Shown: piece after piece, positions 22,326 to 31,156 of the stretch
Position numbering within the stretch: the first letter of the stretch is position 1
Layout of the letters: each line of letters opens with the position of its first letter
Source of the DNA: Rana temporaria
Taxonomy: Eukaryota; Chordata; Amphibia; Anura; Ranidae
NCBI RefSeq assembly: GCF_905171775.1
Contig: NC_053490.1
Location: forward strand, 89,236,286 to 89,300,285
Direction: 5' to 3'
Length of the DNA stretch: 64,000 nucleotides
The notes under the pieces: generated by a model
What the model was told of the DNA's origin: nothing
Database searches by the model: none
What the model saw: the letters and a program-made list of their open reading frames with translations, nothing else
Position numbers and translations under genes: made by a program

Positions 22326-22702
22326 GGGCCCTTTCACACCAGCGGACGAACGGTCCGCTTTTCATAAGTCCGTTTACGGACTTACAATGGTTCCCTAAGG
22401 GATCACGGTTGTTAGCGGATGGAGCATCCGCTAACGTCCGTAATCACCCGCCTCCGTCAGGATCCGGTTTTTCAGACGGAAGAAAACCCTATTTTTCTTC
22501 CGTCTGACGGATCGGATCGAATGAATACGGACAGACGATTCCCCATAGGGGAGAGCGGAGGAGAGACAGGGCGGTCTCTGCACTGTGTGCGGGGACCGCC
22601 CTGTCCGCCGACAGCTCAGCGGGAATTAACGGAGGAATCCCCACTGAGCCAAACGGGCTAACGGAGCGGATCTATACAGATCCGCTCTGTGTGAAAGAGC
22701 CC
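22326..22702. mobile_element. Fold-back with GGGCCCTTTCACAC ends
   Basis: The left end GGGCCCTTTCACACCAGCGG and right end CTCTGTGTGAAAGAGCCC are inverted repeats, with TAT on both flanks (22323-22325 and 22703-22705). Internal inverted words built on TCCGTCTGACGG pair. It lies inside the left arm of a larger fold-back. Non-coding. Confidence 0.65.
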
Positions 22703-22879
22703 TATCACATATGCCACATGCTCCCAATGCTAGTGCTACTCTGCAAGGGGCAGGGGTGGTTTTAACAGTAAAGTACACGTCTTAGCGGAGCGTGTTGATG
22801 GGCGGGTTTTGCAATGGCAATGTTGATGGGCGGATTTGCCCATCAACATGCCCTTCTAAACCATGTACTTTATTGTTAA

Positions 22880-23714
22880 CCACTTAACCCCCGGACCATA
22901 TTGCTGCCCAAAGACCAGAGCACTTTTTGCGATTCGGCACTGCGTCGCTTTAACTGACAATTGCGCGGTCGTGCGACGTGGCTCCCAAACAAAATTGGAG
23001 CTTTCTTTTGGTGGTATTTGATCACTTCTGCGGTTTTTAGTTTTTGCGCTATAAACAAAAATAGAGCGACAATTTGGAAAAAAAAAATTTTTTTTTACTT
23101 TTTGCTAAAATGCTATAATAAATATCCCCCAAAAATATATATAAAAAAAATGTTTTCCTCAGTTTAGGCCGATACGTATTCTTCTACATATTTTTCGTAA
23201 AAAAAATCGCAATAAGCGTTTATTGATTGGTTTGCGCAAATGTTATAGCGTTTACAAAATAGGGGGTATTTTTATGGCATTTTTAATAATATTTTTTTTT
23301 ACTAGTAATGGTGGCGATCAGGGTTTTTTTCGGTACTGCGACATTATGGCGGACACTCATATTTGGGACCATTGGCATTTTTATAGCGATCAGTGCTATA
23401 AAAATGCATTGGATTACTATAAAAATGCCACTGGCAGGGAAGGGGTTAACACTAGGGGGCGTGGAAGGGGTTAAGTATGTCCCTGGGTGTGTTCTAACTG
23501 TAGGGGGGGTGGCCTCACTAGGGGAAATCACTGATCTTCTGTTCATACATTGTATGAACAGAGGATCAGCATTTCCCCCCCTGACAGGCGGCGGCGATCG
23601 CGCCCGCCGGGCGTGCCCCTAGTGGCCTGCGGGAGAGCTGACGTAAAGCTACAGGCTCTCGCGCAGGGGAGCCGACTTGCCGCCGTAATATGACGGTGGG
23701 CAGTCGGCAAGCAG
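22880..23714. mobile_element. TTAA element family C, copy 4
   Basis: TTAA at 22876-22879 and 23715-23718. Ends are CCACTTAACCCCCGGACC and the GTCGGCAAGCAG type. Contains GCGCGGTCGTGCGACGTGG, a TATAGCGATCAGTGCTATA palindrome near 23380 and ACACTAGGGGGCG near 23450. Non-coding. Confidence 0.8.
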
Positions 23715-24000
23715 TTAAAATCACCCCCGCCCCTTGCAGAGTAGCACTAGCATCGGGAGCGTGCGGCATGTCATAGTCATTGCACATGCGCCGTGTAGAG
23801 CTGACTCTCAGCTCTATATGTTCGGCTATTTTCGGAGACTCGGCGGCACACCTGCACAGTACAAGGGGGTCCTTGTCCGCCGGGCGGAACTTATTCGGCA
23901 GAACAACCGGACCTTCAGAGCCCGTGCTGTTAAGGTGGCACTGCCCATGAGAGGCTCCCAGTACATTTATTTGGGTCACCAGCTTTAAGTTTCCTGCCAC

Positions 24001-24730
24001 TCTTCATGTCTCCAAGCTAGGTGCCCCTCCACAAAGGCCGTATTTCATTAATGTTGCATCAGAAAGATGGCTGCTTTGTGGTGGCCATCTTTAAACCTGG
24101 GGACCCCATGATCCCCTTGTGCCTGGGGGCCCCATGAGTTGTCAGTCTGCCCCTGACTGTATGAGCTACACATTTCTGCTATTATAAACAAATGTAAAAT
24201 ATAAAGTAAACTATAAATGAAACATACGGGATCAATTTCTGCTAGGTAGTTCTATTGTTTTGTTTCTAAAATATTCTGCATTTCATCTTTATGTTTCTTC
24301 TGCAAGAATCTTTTTGTCTCTTTTTTTATCCTGCAATTATCTTTGCTATTATGTTTTTTTTTAAGGCAACATTGCAGTGAATGTGACGTGTCATCCAAGA
24401 TTCTAGAAAGGGGCATATGGAGATAAAATGATAATAACAAAAATGAATACATGTCTGGGAAACCAGCCAAAAACAGGAGTTTGTATTTGTATTGACACAT
24501 TTTTTAAGACAGACAAAGAAAAGAAAAGAGCGCTGTATCAAGTTCTTTGCTTTCAGCTGCCAATCAAGGACCAATTCAGCAGGCTTTAAGTAAATTACAG
24601 GAGACTCTTAATTTTTCAACTGTCTGTTTGAATTCTGTGCAAGGAGGACAATGGTTAATAAGCATACTTACCGTCTGTCTGGTGTGATTTAGACTATGTA
24701 TGAATTCGTTGTTTCAGATTTTAGAACAGA
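24001..24730. other. Unassigned stretch
   Basis: No gene or clear transposon boundary. 24045-24150 contains GGGGACCCCATGATCCCC-like words of a possible repeat end but no partner was found. Confidence 0.35.
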
Positions 24731-24892
24731 TTAACCACGTAAGGACCGAGCCTCTTTCTGAGATTTGGTGTTTACAAGTTAAAAATATATATTTTATTTT
24801 GCTAGAAAATTACTTGGAACCCCTAAACATTATGGCCCGGATTCACATACATTGGCGCATATTTATGCCGGCGTAGCGTATCTAATATATGC

Positions 24893-27465
24893 TATACCAG
24901 GGCTCAATACATCCTTGTCCTTTAAACCTTTCTTATAGGGTAATGTCACGGCCGTGATCGATTATCATTAAACTTCATTAGAACATACCCTATACACTTA
25001 TCTATCACTGGCGCAAATCATAGAGATTTAATTTGTAAACCATATATATATATCTTAATATAGATCGCAGTGTTAGGGCTAATTATACCTGTGCCTTGTA
25101 TACTAGCCCTATATAGATCTATTAAACCATTTTTTTGTTAAAATATATGATATAAACTTGATGATTTATGATTGGATTGCTTTTCTCTCTACTACTGACT
25201 GATATGTATCTCCTGTGCTTTGTTTTTTGCTCTGTTCTGTTTTGTTATGTTTTGTTTTTGTTTTTGCTTGGAGGGTATCTTGTTTTATTATTATTATTTT
25301 TTGTTTTGCTATATTTAACCTGATGAATTAACAATTGGAAGGTGTGAAAACTTTCCAAAAATATTTACTACTACAGATGCCTTTTTCATTAACCTTCCCC
25401 CAGATAAGACAATGTGAAAATAAACCATTGGACATATAGCTGAGAGAAATCACTAGCATATTCTTATATATTCCTTTATAGTTAAATACACATTTCATTG
25501 TGTATAACTTACTACTAGTGTTTATTAAAACTTTTTGTTTGTGTCTTCAAAGCTCTGAACTATTCCACCTAATAAACGGAGGTTTCCTTGATGCGGGGGT
25601 AGGTTGGACTTTGCACAACCTTGGTGTGGCCAATCACTGGTCCCAATACAGGGGGCGTGTTCTCTTTAACGCCTCCCGTCCCATCATCAACATCAGATGG
25701 GATGCGCGCGCACATCCGGCCACCTCATCATCCTTGGCCGGTCTGAGACTGTCAACACATGTCTCCTCCCTATGCGCTCCAGCCTACATCATCACGCTGG
25801 AGCGCACTGGATGCGCGCGCAAGTAACTTGGGACGCGTGGACCGGATATGATGCCAGGGGTCATGCTTGAATCTTATCATTTCCGGTGGAGATGCCGTTC
25901 TTAAGGCCAGCGCTGACACAATGTATGTCAGACGCTGACTTGGACGGCGTGAGGGAAGATATCACAGTACACGTGGAAGTTTGCTTCAGTCAGCTCTCTG
26001 GTGTTACAACACAAATAAGGTAATTACTTTCTAGTTCATCTCTTTGGGTTTTAATCCTCTATGTAGGCTTTCTTGGTCATGGGCATGAACTTAATCTACT
26101 CATTACTCTATCTATTTTTAGAATCGGAACCTAAATAGATATAACGGCCCTTGGACCATTCTGACAGTATTGCCTTTAAGTATAATGCCACTGGGATAGC
26201 ATATCCCCCTAGGACATCAGCTTATAGCACTATATACTCCATGTTATTAACCATCTAAGGTAAACTCTCTTCCTTTTCAATTACATTATTTTCTAATAGA
26301 CGGGCACTACGCTGCAATGCAACAGTTACTTATTTTTTTAAAAAATAAATTGAATTCATTTATATACTTATATGCATACATATTTTGTATTTTACTTACT
26401 TATAGAATATATTATGAATTCAGTATGAACTACACTGGACTATATTGACAGCCTTAACCCTATATCTAAACTTCACTACTACTGAGGTAATACTCTCTAG
26501 TTTTTTATATATATTTGTTAGACTGTATCCATACTTATTCAAGGCTTAGATACTTACTCGGTCTATGTCCATTTAAAAACAAGATACTTATTTTAATTTA
26601 ACAAAAATGTCTATAAATATATATGGATACCTCCTTAATCTGCTGTATCATTATTATTCTTTCTTCTCCTTTTATATCTTCATTTTTAATTCCTTAGGAG
26701 AGAATTAGATACAACGTACAAATACCTGTATCTCTTCCTCCTCAATTGTGGTGACCCCCTCTATACATCTCATTGTCCGCACCTGTTAAAATCAAGTGGA
26801 TCTGGCTTCCACTGATTGAAAGTGCAGCAGTCAATACCTTCCGCCCGCATCGGGTTCGCCTCCGCTACTTTCTTGGCAGCTTGTTCTGCCATGGTTTTTG
26901 AGCTTTTTAAACACATAATGGTAAGCGCACTATATATTTTAGTATCTGTATCTGTGTTGAACACTCATTTACAAAGTTTAAATATATTACATTGATCATA
27001 CCTGTATTAATGATTAACTCTTATGTCGTACACAGACCATTACATGTAAATAAGGAACAGAAGTATCATGCAAGCCCTGATGAAGCACATCTAAGTGCGA
27101 AACTAGTTGGCAATATCGCATCTACTTTTCTTCTAATTATAACCTTCATTTCCTTTTTTGTATAAATCATGTAAATTTGGTCGTGATCATGTATATTTCA
27201 TTTTTTGCTAACTTATTTTATGAAATGTGAAACTTTATATCTATTTAATTAAATTATTTTTGATATCTAAAAACCTTGTGTTTTGTGCGCCTACCTTCGA
27301 TACTAAGAGCAACACACCTCACGTAAAAATCCCTATATTTGGAGAGGAGATTTTCCTCCTCCCCTTATATAAGCTAAACCCTTTTATTTTTTACAATTTT
27401 GATGGGATTGTGAGTGACTGTTGCTCAAGAGGAAGTCATTCATTCACCTACATACTTGTTTCTCT
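24893..27465 (+). repeat. PLE upstream pseudo-LTR
   Basis: Matches 31111-33683 base for base at a constant offset of 6,218, apart from one substitution noticed (A at 25871, C at 32089). It begins with the final codons and stop of ORF2, then AT-rich non-coding DNA, a 108-codon frame also present in the other copy, and the hammerhead near its 3' end. The first TA may belong to the target duplication. Confidence 0.93.
27068..27121 (+). ncRNA. Hammerhead ribozyme motif, type I, in the upstream repeat
   Basis: Core CTGATGA at 27077-27083 and GAA at 27099-27101. Stem II is GCAC (27085-27088) with GTGC (27095-27098). Stem III is the palindrome ACTAGT (27102-27107), so it can form only as a dimer or as a very short stem. 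The predicted cut lies after T27108 (GTT). Stem I is GCC/GGC, then an AA / AATATC internal loop, then ATGC/GCAT. Hammerheads with tiny stem III are established in PLE repeats. One extra A (27084) sits between the core and stem II, which departs from the consensus and could weaken activity. Confidence 0.8.
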
Positions 27466-27746
27466 GTTTCCTTATCTTGGGTGTAAAACCCGCTATGGTG
27501 GAATGAATGGCCTCCAGTACTAAGGTGACAACCAAAACTTATTGATTTATTACTCTTTTGATTTATTATTTGAATTATTTATGAAACTTTCAAGGATATC
27601 CTAGGTTTAACACTGTCTAACTACACAAATTGGGCCTAATCTTTATATAGGTACTGAAGGGAGTTAAATTCCATTTTTTATCTCCCCTCCTTTTCTTCCA
27701 AACTTTTTTTCCCCCCCCCTTTCCTTGTGTCCCACACCCTCCCACA

Positions 27747-28778
27747 ATGTCACAGTTTTCCGGCTTAGACTGGGAAAAGTTTTTGGATACCATTCAAAAT
27801 TCGTATACCTCACAAGCAAAAACGGAAGTCGGACTCGACGTTTTCTTTTTGAAACTTAAAAGGTTAATGGAAAGAAAGTCAAATCTAGGGTGGCACATTC
27901 GATTTTTTGACCGATATCTTAAAGAAAAGGTCAATCCTCAGGGATTAAGAGTGCAAATTTTCCCCACGTTCGAAATGACCGAATCGACATTAAAAGATAA
28001 ATGGGAGGAAAATTTAAACACATGTTCTTCTAACATGATGATAATGTTAAAGGATAAACATATCATTGATCTTGCAGAATTAGACAGAGAAATTGAGAAC
28101 TTACGAAGTTCGGGTAACCATCTAATTTCCAGTAGCGAATATCAGAAAAAAGAATCAGATCTGCTTGAACACTTAGAAAAATATAATAAGAATGTTATTA
28201 TGAGAAAAGATCAAAAATTCTATAAGGACCAACTAGCATTTGCAGGAGGTTATGCATACAAATGGCATCACAACTCCAACCAGAAGGGAAAGAAAACTTT
28301 TAGGCGTAACAACCAACATGAAACTACTGTATATAAATCTGACTCAGATGTATCAGCTTCATCCTCTTCCATTTCTTCACAGAGAACTACTTCAAAACCG
28401 TTTCGAGGAACAGCAGGAAGAGGACGCGCACCTAAACGCGGTAACGGTGGTGGGCACAATGCACAAGGGGGGACACTTAAGAAACGTATGGTCTCCCCTC
28501 AGGTCCCCATAGATCGATCTAAAAAGAACCAAGAACAGGGAATAGACACAAGTGGTGACCTGGTGGTGGGAAACACTCCTTTGGTGATGTTCGCTATGGA
28601 GAAGGAAATTACAAGCCTAAAAGAACAGGGAGCAATCCCAAAAACTAGCAATAGAATAACCAACTCAGGTAACATCCCTTTAGGACCCTGCCTAATTCCA
28701 TCTACACCAGTGGCCGCAATGAAATTAGGAAAAATGGATCCCTTTGTGGTCAAGCAGATGCAGCTGACTCAGGACTAG
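27747..28778 (+). CDS. PLE ORF1: RG-rich, putative Gag-like RNA-binding protein
   Basis: 343 codons starting MSQFSGLDWEKF, with the ATG just after a C-rich untranslated run. No known domain is recognised with certainty. Residues about 20-150 are charged and probably helical (LKDKHIIDLAELDREIENL). Residues about 200-215 are Ser-rich, and about 220-250 are basic and Gly-rich (FRGTAGRGRAPKRGNGGG), as in RNA-binding or nucleic-acid chaperone tails. A role in packaging element RNA is an inference. The last 106 nt overlap the ORF2 frame in -1, and a candidate slip site lies at 28676-28682, so this may also be the N-terminus of an ORF1-ORF2 fusion. It ends at TAG 28776-28778. Confidence 0.8.
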   Translation: MSQFSGLDWEKFLDTIQNSYTSQAKTEVGLDVFFLKLKRLMERKSNLGWHIRFFDRYLKEKVNPQGLRVQIFPTFEMTESTLKDKWEENLNTCSSNMMIMLKDKHIIDLAELDREIENLRSSGNHLISSSEYQKKESDLLEHLEKYNKNVIMRKDQKFYKDQLAFAGGYAYKWHHNSNQKGKKTFRRNNQHETTVYKSDSDVSASSSSISSQRTTSKPFRGTAGRGRAPKRGNGGGHNAQGGTLKKRMVSPQVPIDRSKKNQEQGIDTSGDLVVGNTPLVMFAMEKEITSLKEQGAIPKTSNRITNSGNIPLGPCLIPSTPVAAMKLGKMDPFVVKQMQLTQD

Positions 28779-31156
28779 ATATTGTTAACCTCTCGACATA
28801 CAATCTCTCATCCACTGAGATTGAGGTATTGCGATTGGGACTTAGTTTCTGCCCCTCACAAAAAGTGGATAAATTTACCCTAATTAAAGATTTACATTTA
28901 TTTGCTAGAAATCTTACATATAAATTTATGTTTGATACTGACAGAGGACGTATAGCATCTAGGGAAGATGAATTATATAAAGACTTCAAGGTACAAGACT
29001 TCAGAGCCTTGAAAATCTTGATCCAATTGTTGGACGAAAACGAGAGCTCTGAAGATCTTATTGACCTTTCCGATGAAATAGAACCAGAAATAGAACTGAT
29101 TCCGGAACCCTGTAAGTTTAGGACCAAATCACAAAGATTCCCTAACTTGCAAACCTCCCCAGCAGTATGGGCTTTCCTTAAGCAAACAAGAAAACAAATT
29201 GAAAATCTAGTAATTCCTAAAATTTCTGATAACAATTTATCAAAAAAACAACAGCAAGCACTTACCGAACTCACTAGTAATAGTGAATTGGTAATAAAAC
29301 CTTCCGACAAAGGGGGCAATGTGGTTGTAATGACAAGGATCCAATATATTAAAATGTGCGACAAAATTCTATGTAATGACAACTGGTACAAAATAATAGC
29401 AGAAGATGATGTTCCAAAAGCCAGATCTGATTATATTTCATTAATCTCACTGGCATTTCAACAGGGATTGATTGATCAAGATTTGAGGGAATATCTAGAA
29501 ATTAAGTGGCCTATAACTCCTACGTTTTATTCATTGCCCAAAATACATAAGGACATCAGGGATCCACCCGGGCGCCCCATTATCTCGGGTATAGGCAGCC
29601 ATACGGAAACTGCAAGTAAGTATGTAGACATGCAATTGAGACCTCATGTAATGGCGCTACCATCTTACCTCAAAGACACGTTGGAACTTTTAAAAATAGT
29701 CGAAGGCATGAGTGTACCCCCAGGATCAATTTTGGCAGCAATAGACGTAGAGGCCCTCTACTCTAGTATCCCTCACACAAAAGGGATTCAGGTCATTTCC
29801 CAGTTTTTACGGGAACAAGACCACAATAATTGGAAACTTTGTAACTTCGTTACGGCCTTGCTTGAGCATATATTGACTAACAATGTTTTTGTCTTTAATG
29901 GCTCAACCTACCTCCAGGTGCAGGGTGTGGCGATGGGGACTTCTTGTGCCCCATCGTATGCCACCCTGTACCTGGGGGGGTGGGAGAGAGCCATTTTCTC
30001 AGATGACTCCGCCGCGATATACCTCCGCCATATTTTATTATGGCGGAGGTATATTGACGATGTTCTAGTCGTCTGGACTGGCGGTGCGGACCTTTTGGCC
30101 AAATTTATGGAATACCTATCTATTAACAATTATAATTTAAAATTTACGATCCAGTCGGATACCAAAAGCATCCCCTTTCTTGATTTAAAAATCTCAGTAA
30201 ATGATGATGGCACCCTGTCCACTAATCTGTATAGGAAAGAAACGGCAGGAAACACTATTTTACACTATTCCAGCTCTCACCCAAGATCGTTGGTGCGAAG
30301 CATCCCCTACAGTCAGTACCTAAGACTTCGACGCAATTGTGCGAAGGAGGAAGATTTTGAAAAAGAAGCGTCTGCGCTTTATTCTCGCCTCTTATTGAGA
30401 GGATACAGCAAAAAAGTTCTCAAACAGGCATATGCAAAGTCAAAGATAAACACAAGAGATACATTATTATTTAAGAAAAAGGAAAAAGAGTCCAATCCAA
30501 CAACTAAATTAATAACCACTTTCAGTTCTGATCAGAACATCTTTCGCCAATTGATTAACCATAATTGGCACTTCCTTGCTGAGGATCCTATCATTTCAAA
30601 ATATATATCACAAAGACCTGAAATTGTTTATAGAAGATGCAGGTCCATCAAAGATGGCCTCACACATAGTCACCTGGTACCTGACGCTCCCACTTTACAG
30701 GAGCCTGAGATACCGGGTACCTATAAATGTGGACACTGCGATGTTTGCCCCTGGATCGAAGAAGGGGACGGCTGTCCCCTCCCTAGAGGAGGTTTTCTTA
30801 AATCCAAGAAACATGCTAATTGTTCTACCATAGGCATTGTATATCTTGCAAAATGTCGATGCGGCGCTTTCTATATAGGAAAGACAAAAAGGGCATTCTC
30901 TAGAAGAATCAAGGATCATCTTTATTATCTAGAAGCAGGCTTGCTCTATACACCTATTTGTAAACATGTGGGGTTGCACCATAGCTATGATCCATCTTTC
31001 ATTACTTTCTTTGCATTAGAAGTGATCTCCCCTCCGGAAAGAGGAGGGGATTTTGATAAAAAAATCCTCCAACGGGAGGCTCGTTGGATCTTTGACCAAC
31101 GAGCCACCTATATACCAGGGCTCAATACATCCTTGTCCTTTAAACCTTTCTTATAG
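28673..31156 (+). CDS. PLE ORF2: reverse transcriptase with GIY-YIG endonuclease
   Basis: Open from 28673 to the stop at 31154-31156. The first ATG (28928) falls inside conserved sequence, so the true start is probably by frameshift from ORF1. RT blocks: PTFYSLPKIHKD and RPIISGIGSHTETASKYVD (about 29518-29630), motif A AAIDVEALYSSIPHTKG (Asp at 29744), motif B QGVAMGTSCAPSYATLYLGG, motif C YIDD (30050-30061), then IPFLDLKI. A Cys cluster CGHCDVC (about 30728-30748) follows. Next comes the GIY-YIG nuclease: GIVYLAKCRCGAFYIGKTKR (30833 on) with the R-x3-H block RRIKDH. This order is diagnostic of EN-plus PLEs, probably the Neptune/Penelope side. All catalytic residues are seen and there is no internal stop. 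The last 15 codons lie in the direct repeat. Confidence 0.93.
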   Translation, partial: HPFRTLPNSIYTSGRNEIRKNGSLCGQADAADSGLDIVNLSTYNLSSTEIEVLRLGLSFCPSQKVDKFTLIKDLHLFARNLTYKFMFDTDRGRIASREDELYKDFKVQDFRALKILIQLLDENESSEDLIDLSDEIEPEIELIPEPCKFRTKSQRFPNLQTSPAVWAFLKQTRKQIENLVIPKISDNNLSKKQQQALTELTSNSELVIKPSDKGGNVVVMTRIQYIKMCDKILCNDNWYKIIAEDDVPKARSDYISLISLAFQQGLIDQDLREYLEIKWPITPTFYSLPKIHKDIRDPPGRPIISGIGSHTETASKYVDMQLRPHVMALPSYLKDTLELLKIVEGMSVPPGSILAAIDVEALYSSIPHTKGIQVISQFLREQDHNNWKLCNFVTALLEHILTNNVFVFNGSTYLQVQGVAMGTSCAPSYATLYLGGWERAIFSDDSAAIYLRHILLWRRYIDDVLVVWTGGADLLAKFMEYLSINNYNLKFTIQSDTKSIPFLDLKISVNDDGTLSTNLYRKETAGNTILHYSSSHPRSLVRSIPYSQYLRLRRNCAKEEDFEKEASALYSRLLLRGYSKKVLKQAYAKSKINTRDTLLFKKKEKESNPTTKLITTFSSDQNIFRQLINHNWHFLAEDPIISKYISQRPEIVYRRCRSIKDGLTHSHLVPDAPTLQEPEIPGTYKCGHCDVCPWIEEGDGCPLPRGGFLKSKKHANCSTIGIVYLAKCRCGAFYIGKTKRAFSRRIKDHLYYLEAGLLYTPICKHVGLHHSYDPSFITFFALEVISPPERGGDFDKKILQREARWIFDQRATYIPGLNTSLSFKPFL
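28676..28729 (+). promoter_or_regulatory. Candidate -1 frameshift signal joining ORF1 and ORF2
   Basis: CCCTTTA at 28676-28682 is read C CCT TTA in the ORF1 frame, which fits the X-XXY-YYZ rule. It lies 3 nt after the last stop in the ORF2 frame (TAA 28670-28672). An 8-nt spacer is followed by a possible hairpin: CCTAATT (28691-28697) with AATTAGG (28723-28729) and a 25-nt loop. The stem is short. ORF2 has no ATG before 28928, although its conserved N-terminal region starts earlier, which favours frameshifting over independent initiation. Confidence 0.6.

Larger units (their letters stand above)
22289..23800. repeat. Long fold-back interrupted by two nested transposons
   Basis: The left arm consists of 22289-22325 plus 22703-22770. 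It carries GTCAGCTCTACACGGCGCAT and then CAATGCTAGTGCTACTCTGC. It is matched inverted by 23719-23800 (GCAGAGTAGCACTAGCATCG, ATGCGCCGTGTAGAGCTGAC). A small fold-back (22326-22702) splits the left arm and a TTAA family C element (22880-23714) fills the loop. Confidence 0.6.

Noticed and set aside
25500..25826. 108-codon frame in the PLE repeat, identical at 31718-32044
   Set aside because: Its duplication follows simply from the direct repeat; it has no domain signature and no supporting start context.
26770..26964. 64-codon minus-strand frame in the PLE repeat
   Set aside because: Antisense to the element, no domain; present twice only because the repeat is present twice.
28741..28760. Alternative slip site in GATCCCTTTG
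   Set aside because: In the ORF1 frame it reads CCC TTT G, the wrong phase for X-XXY-YYZ slippage.
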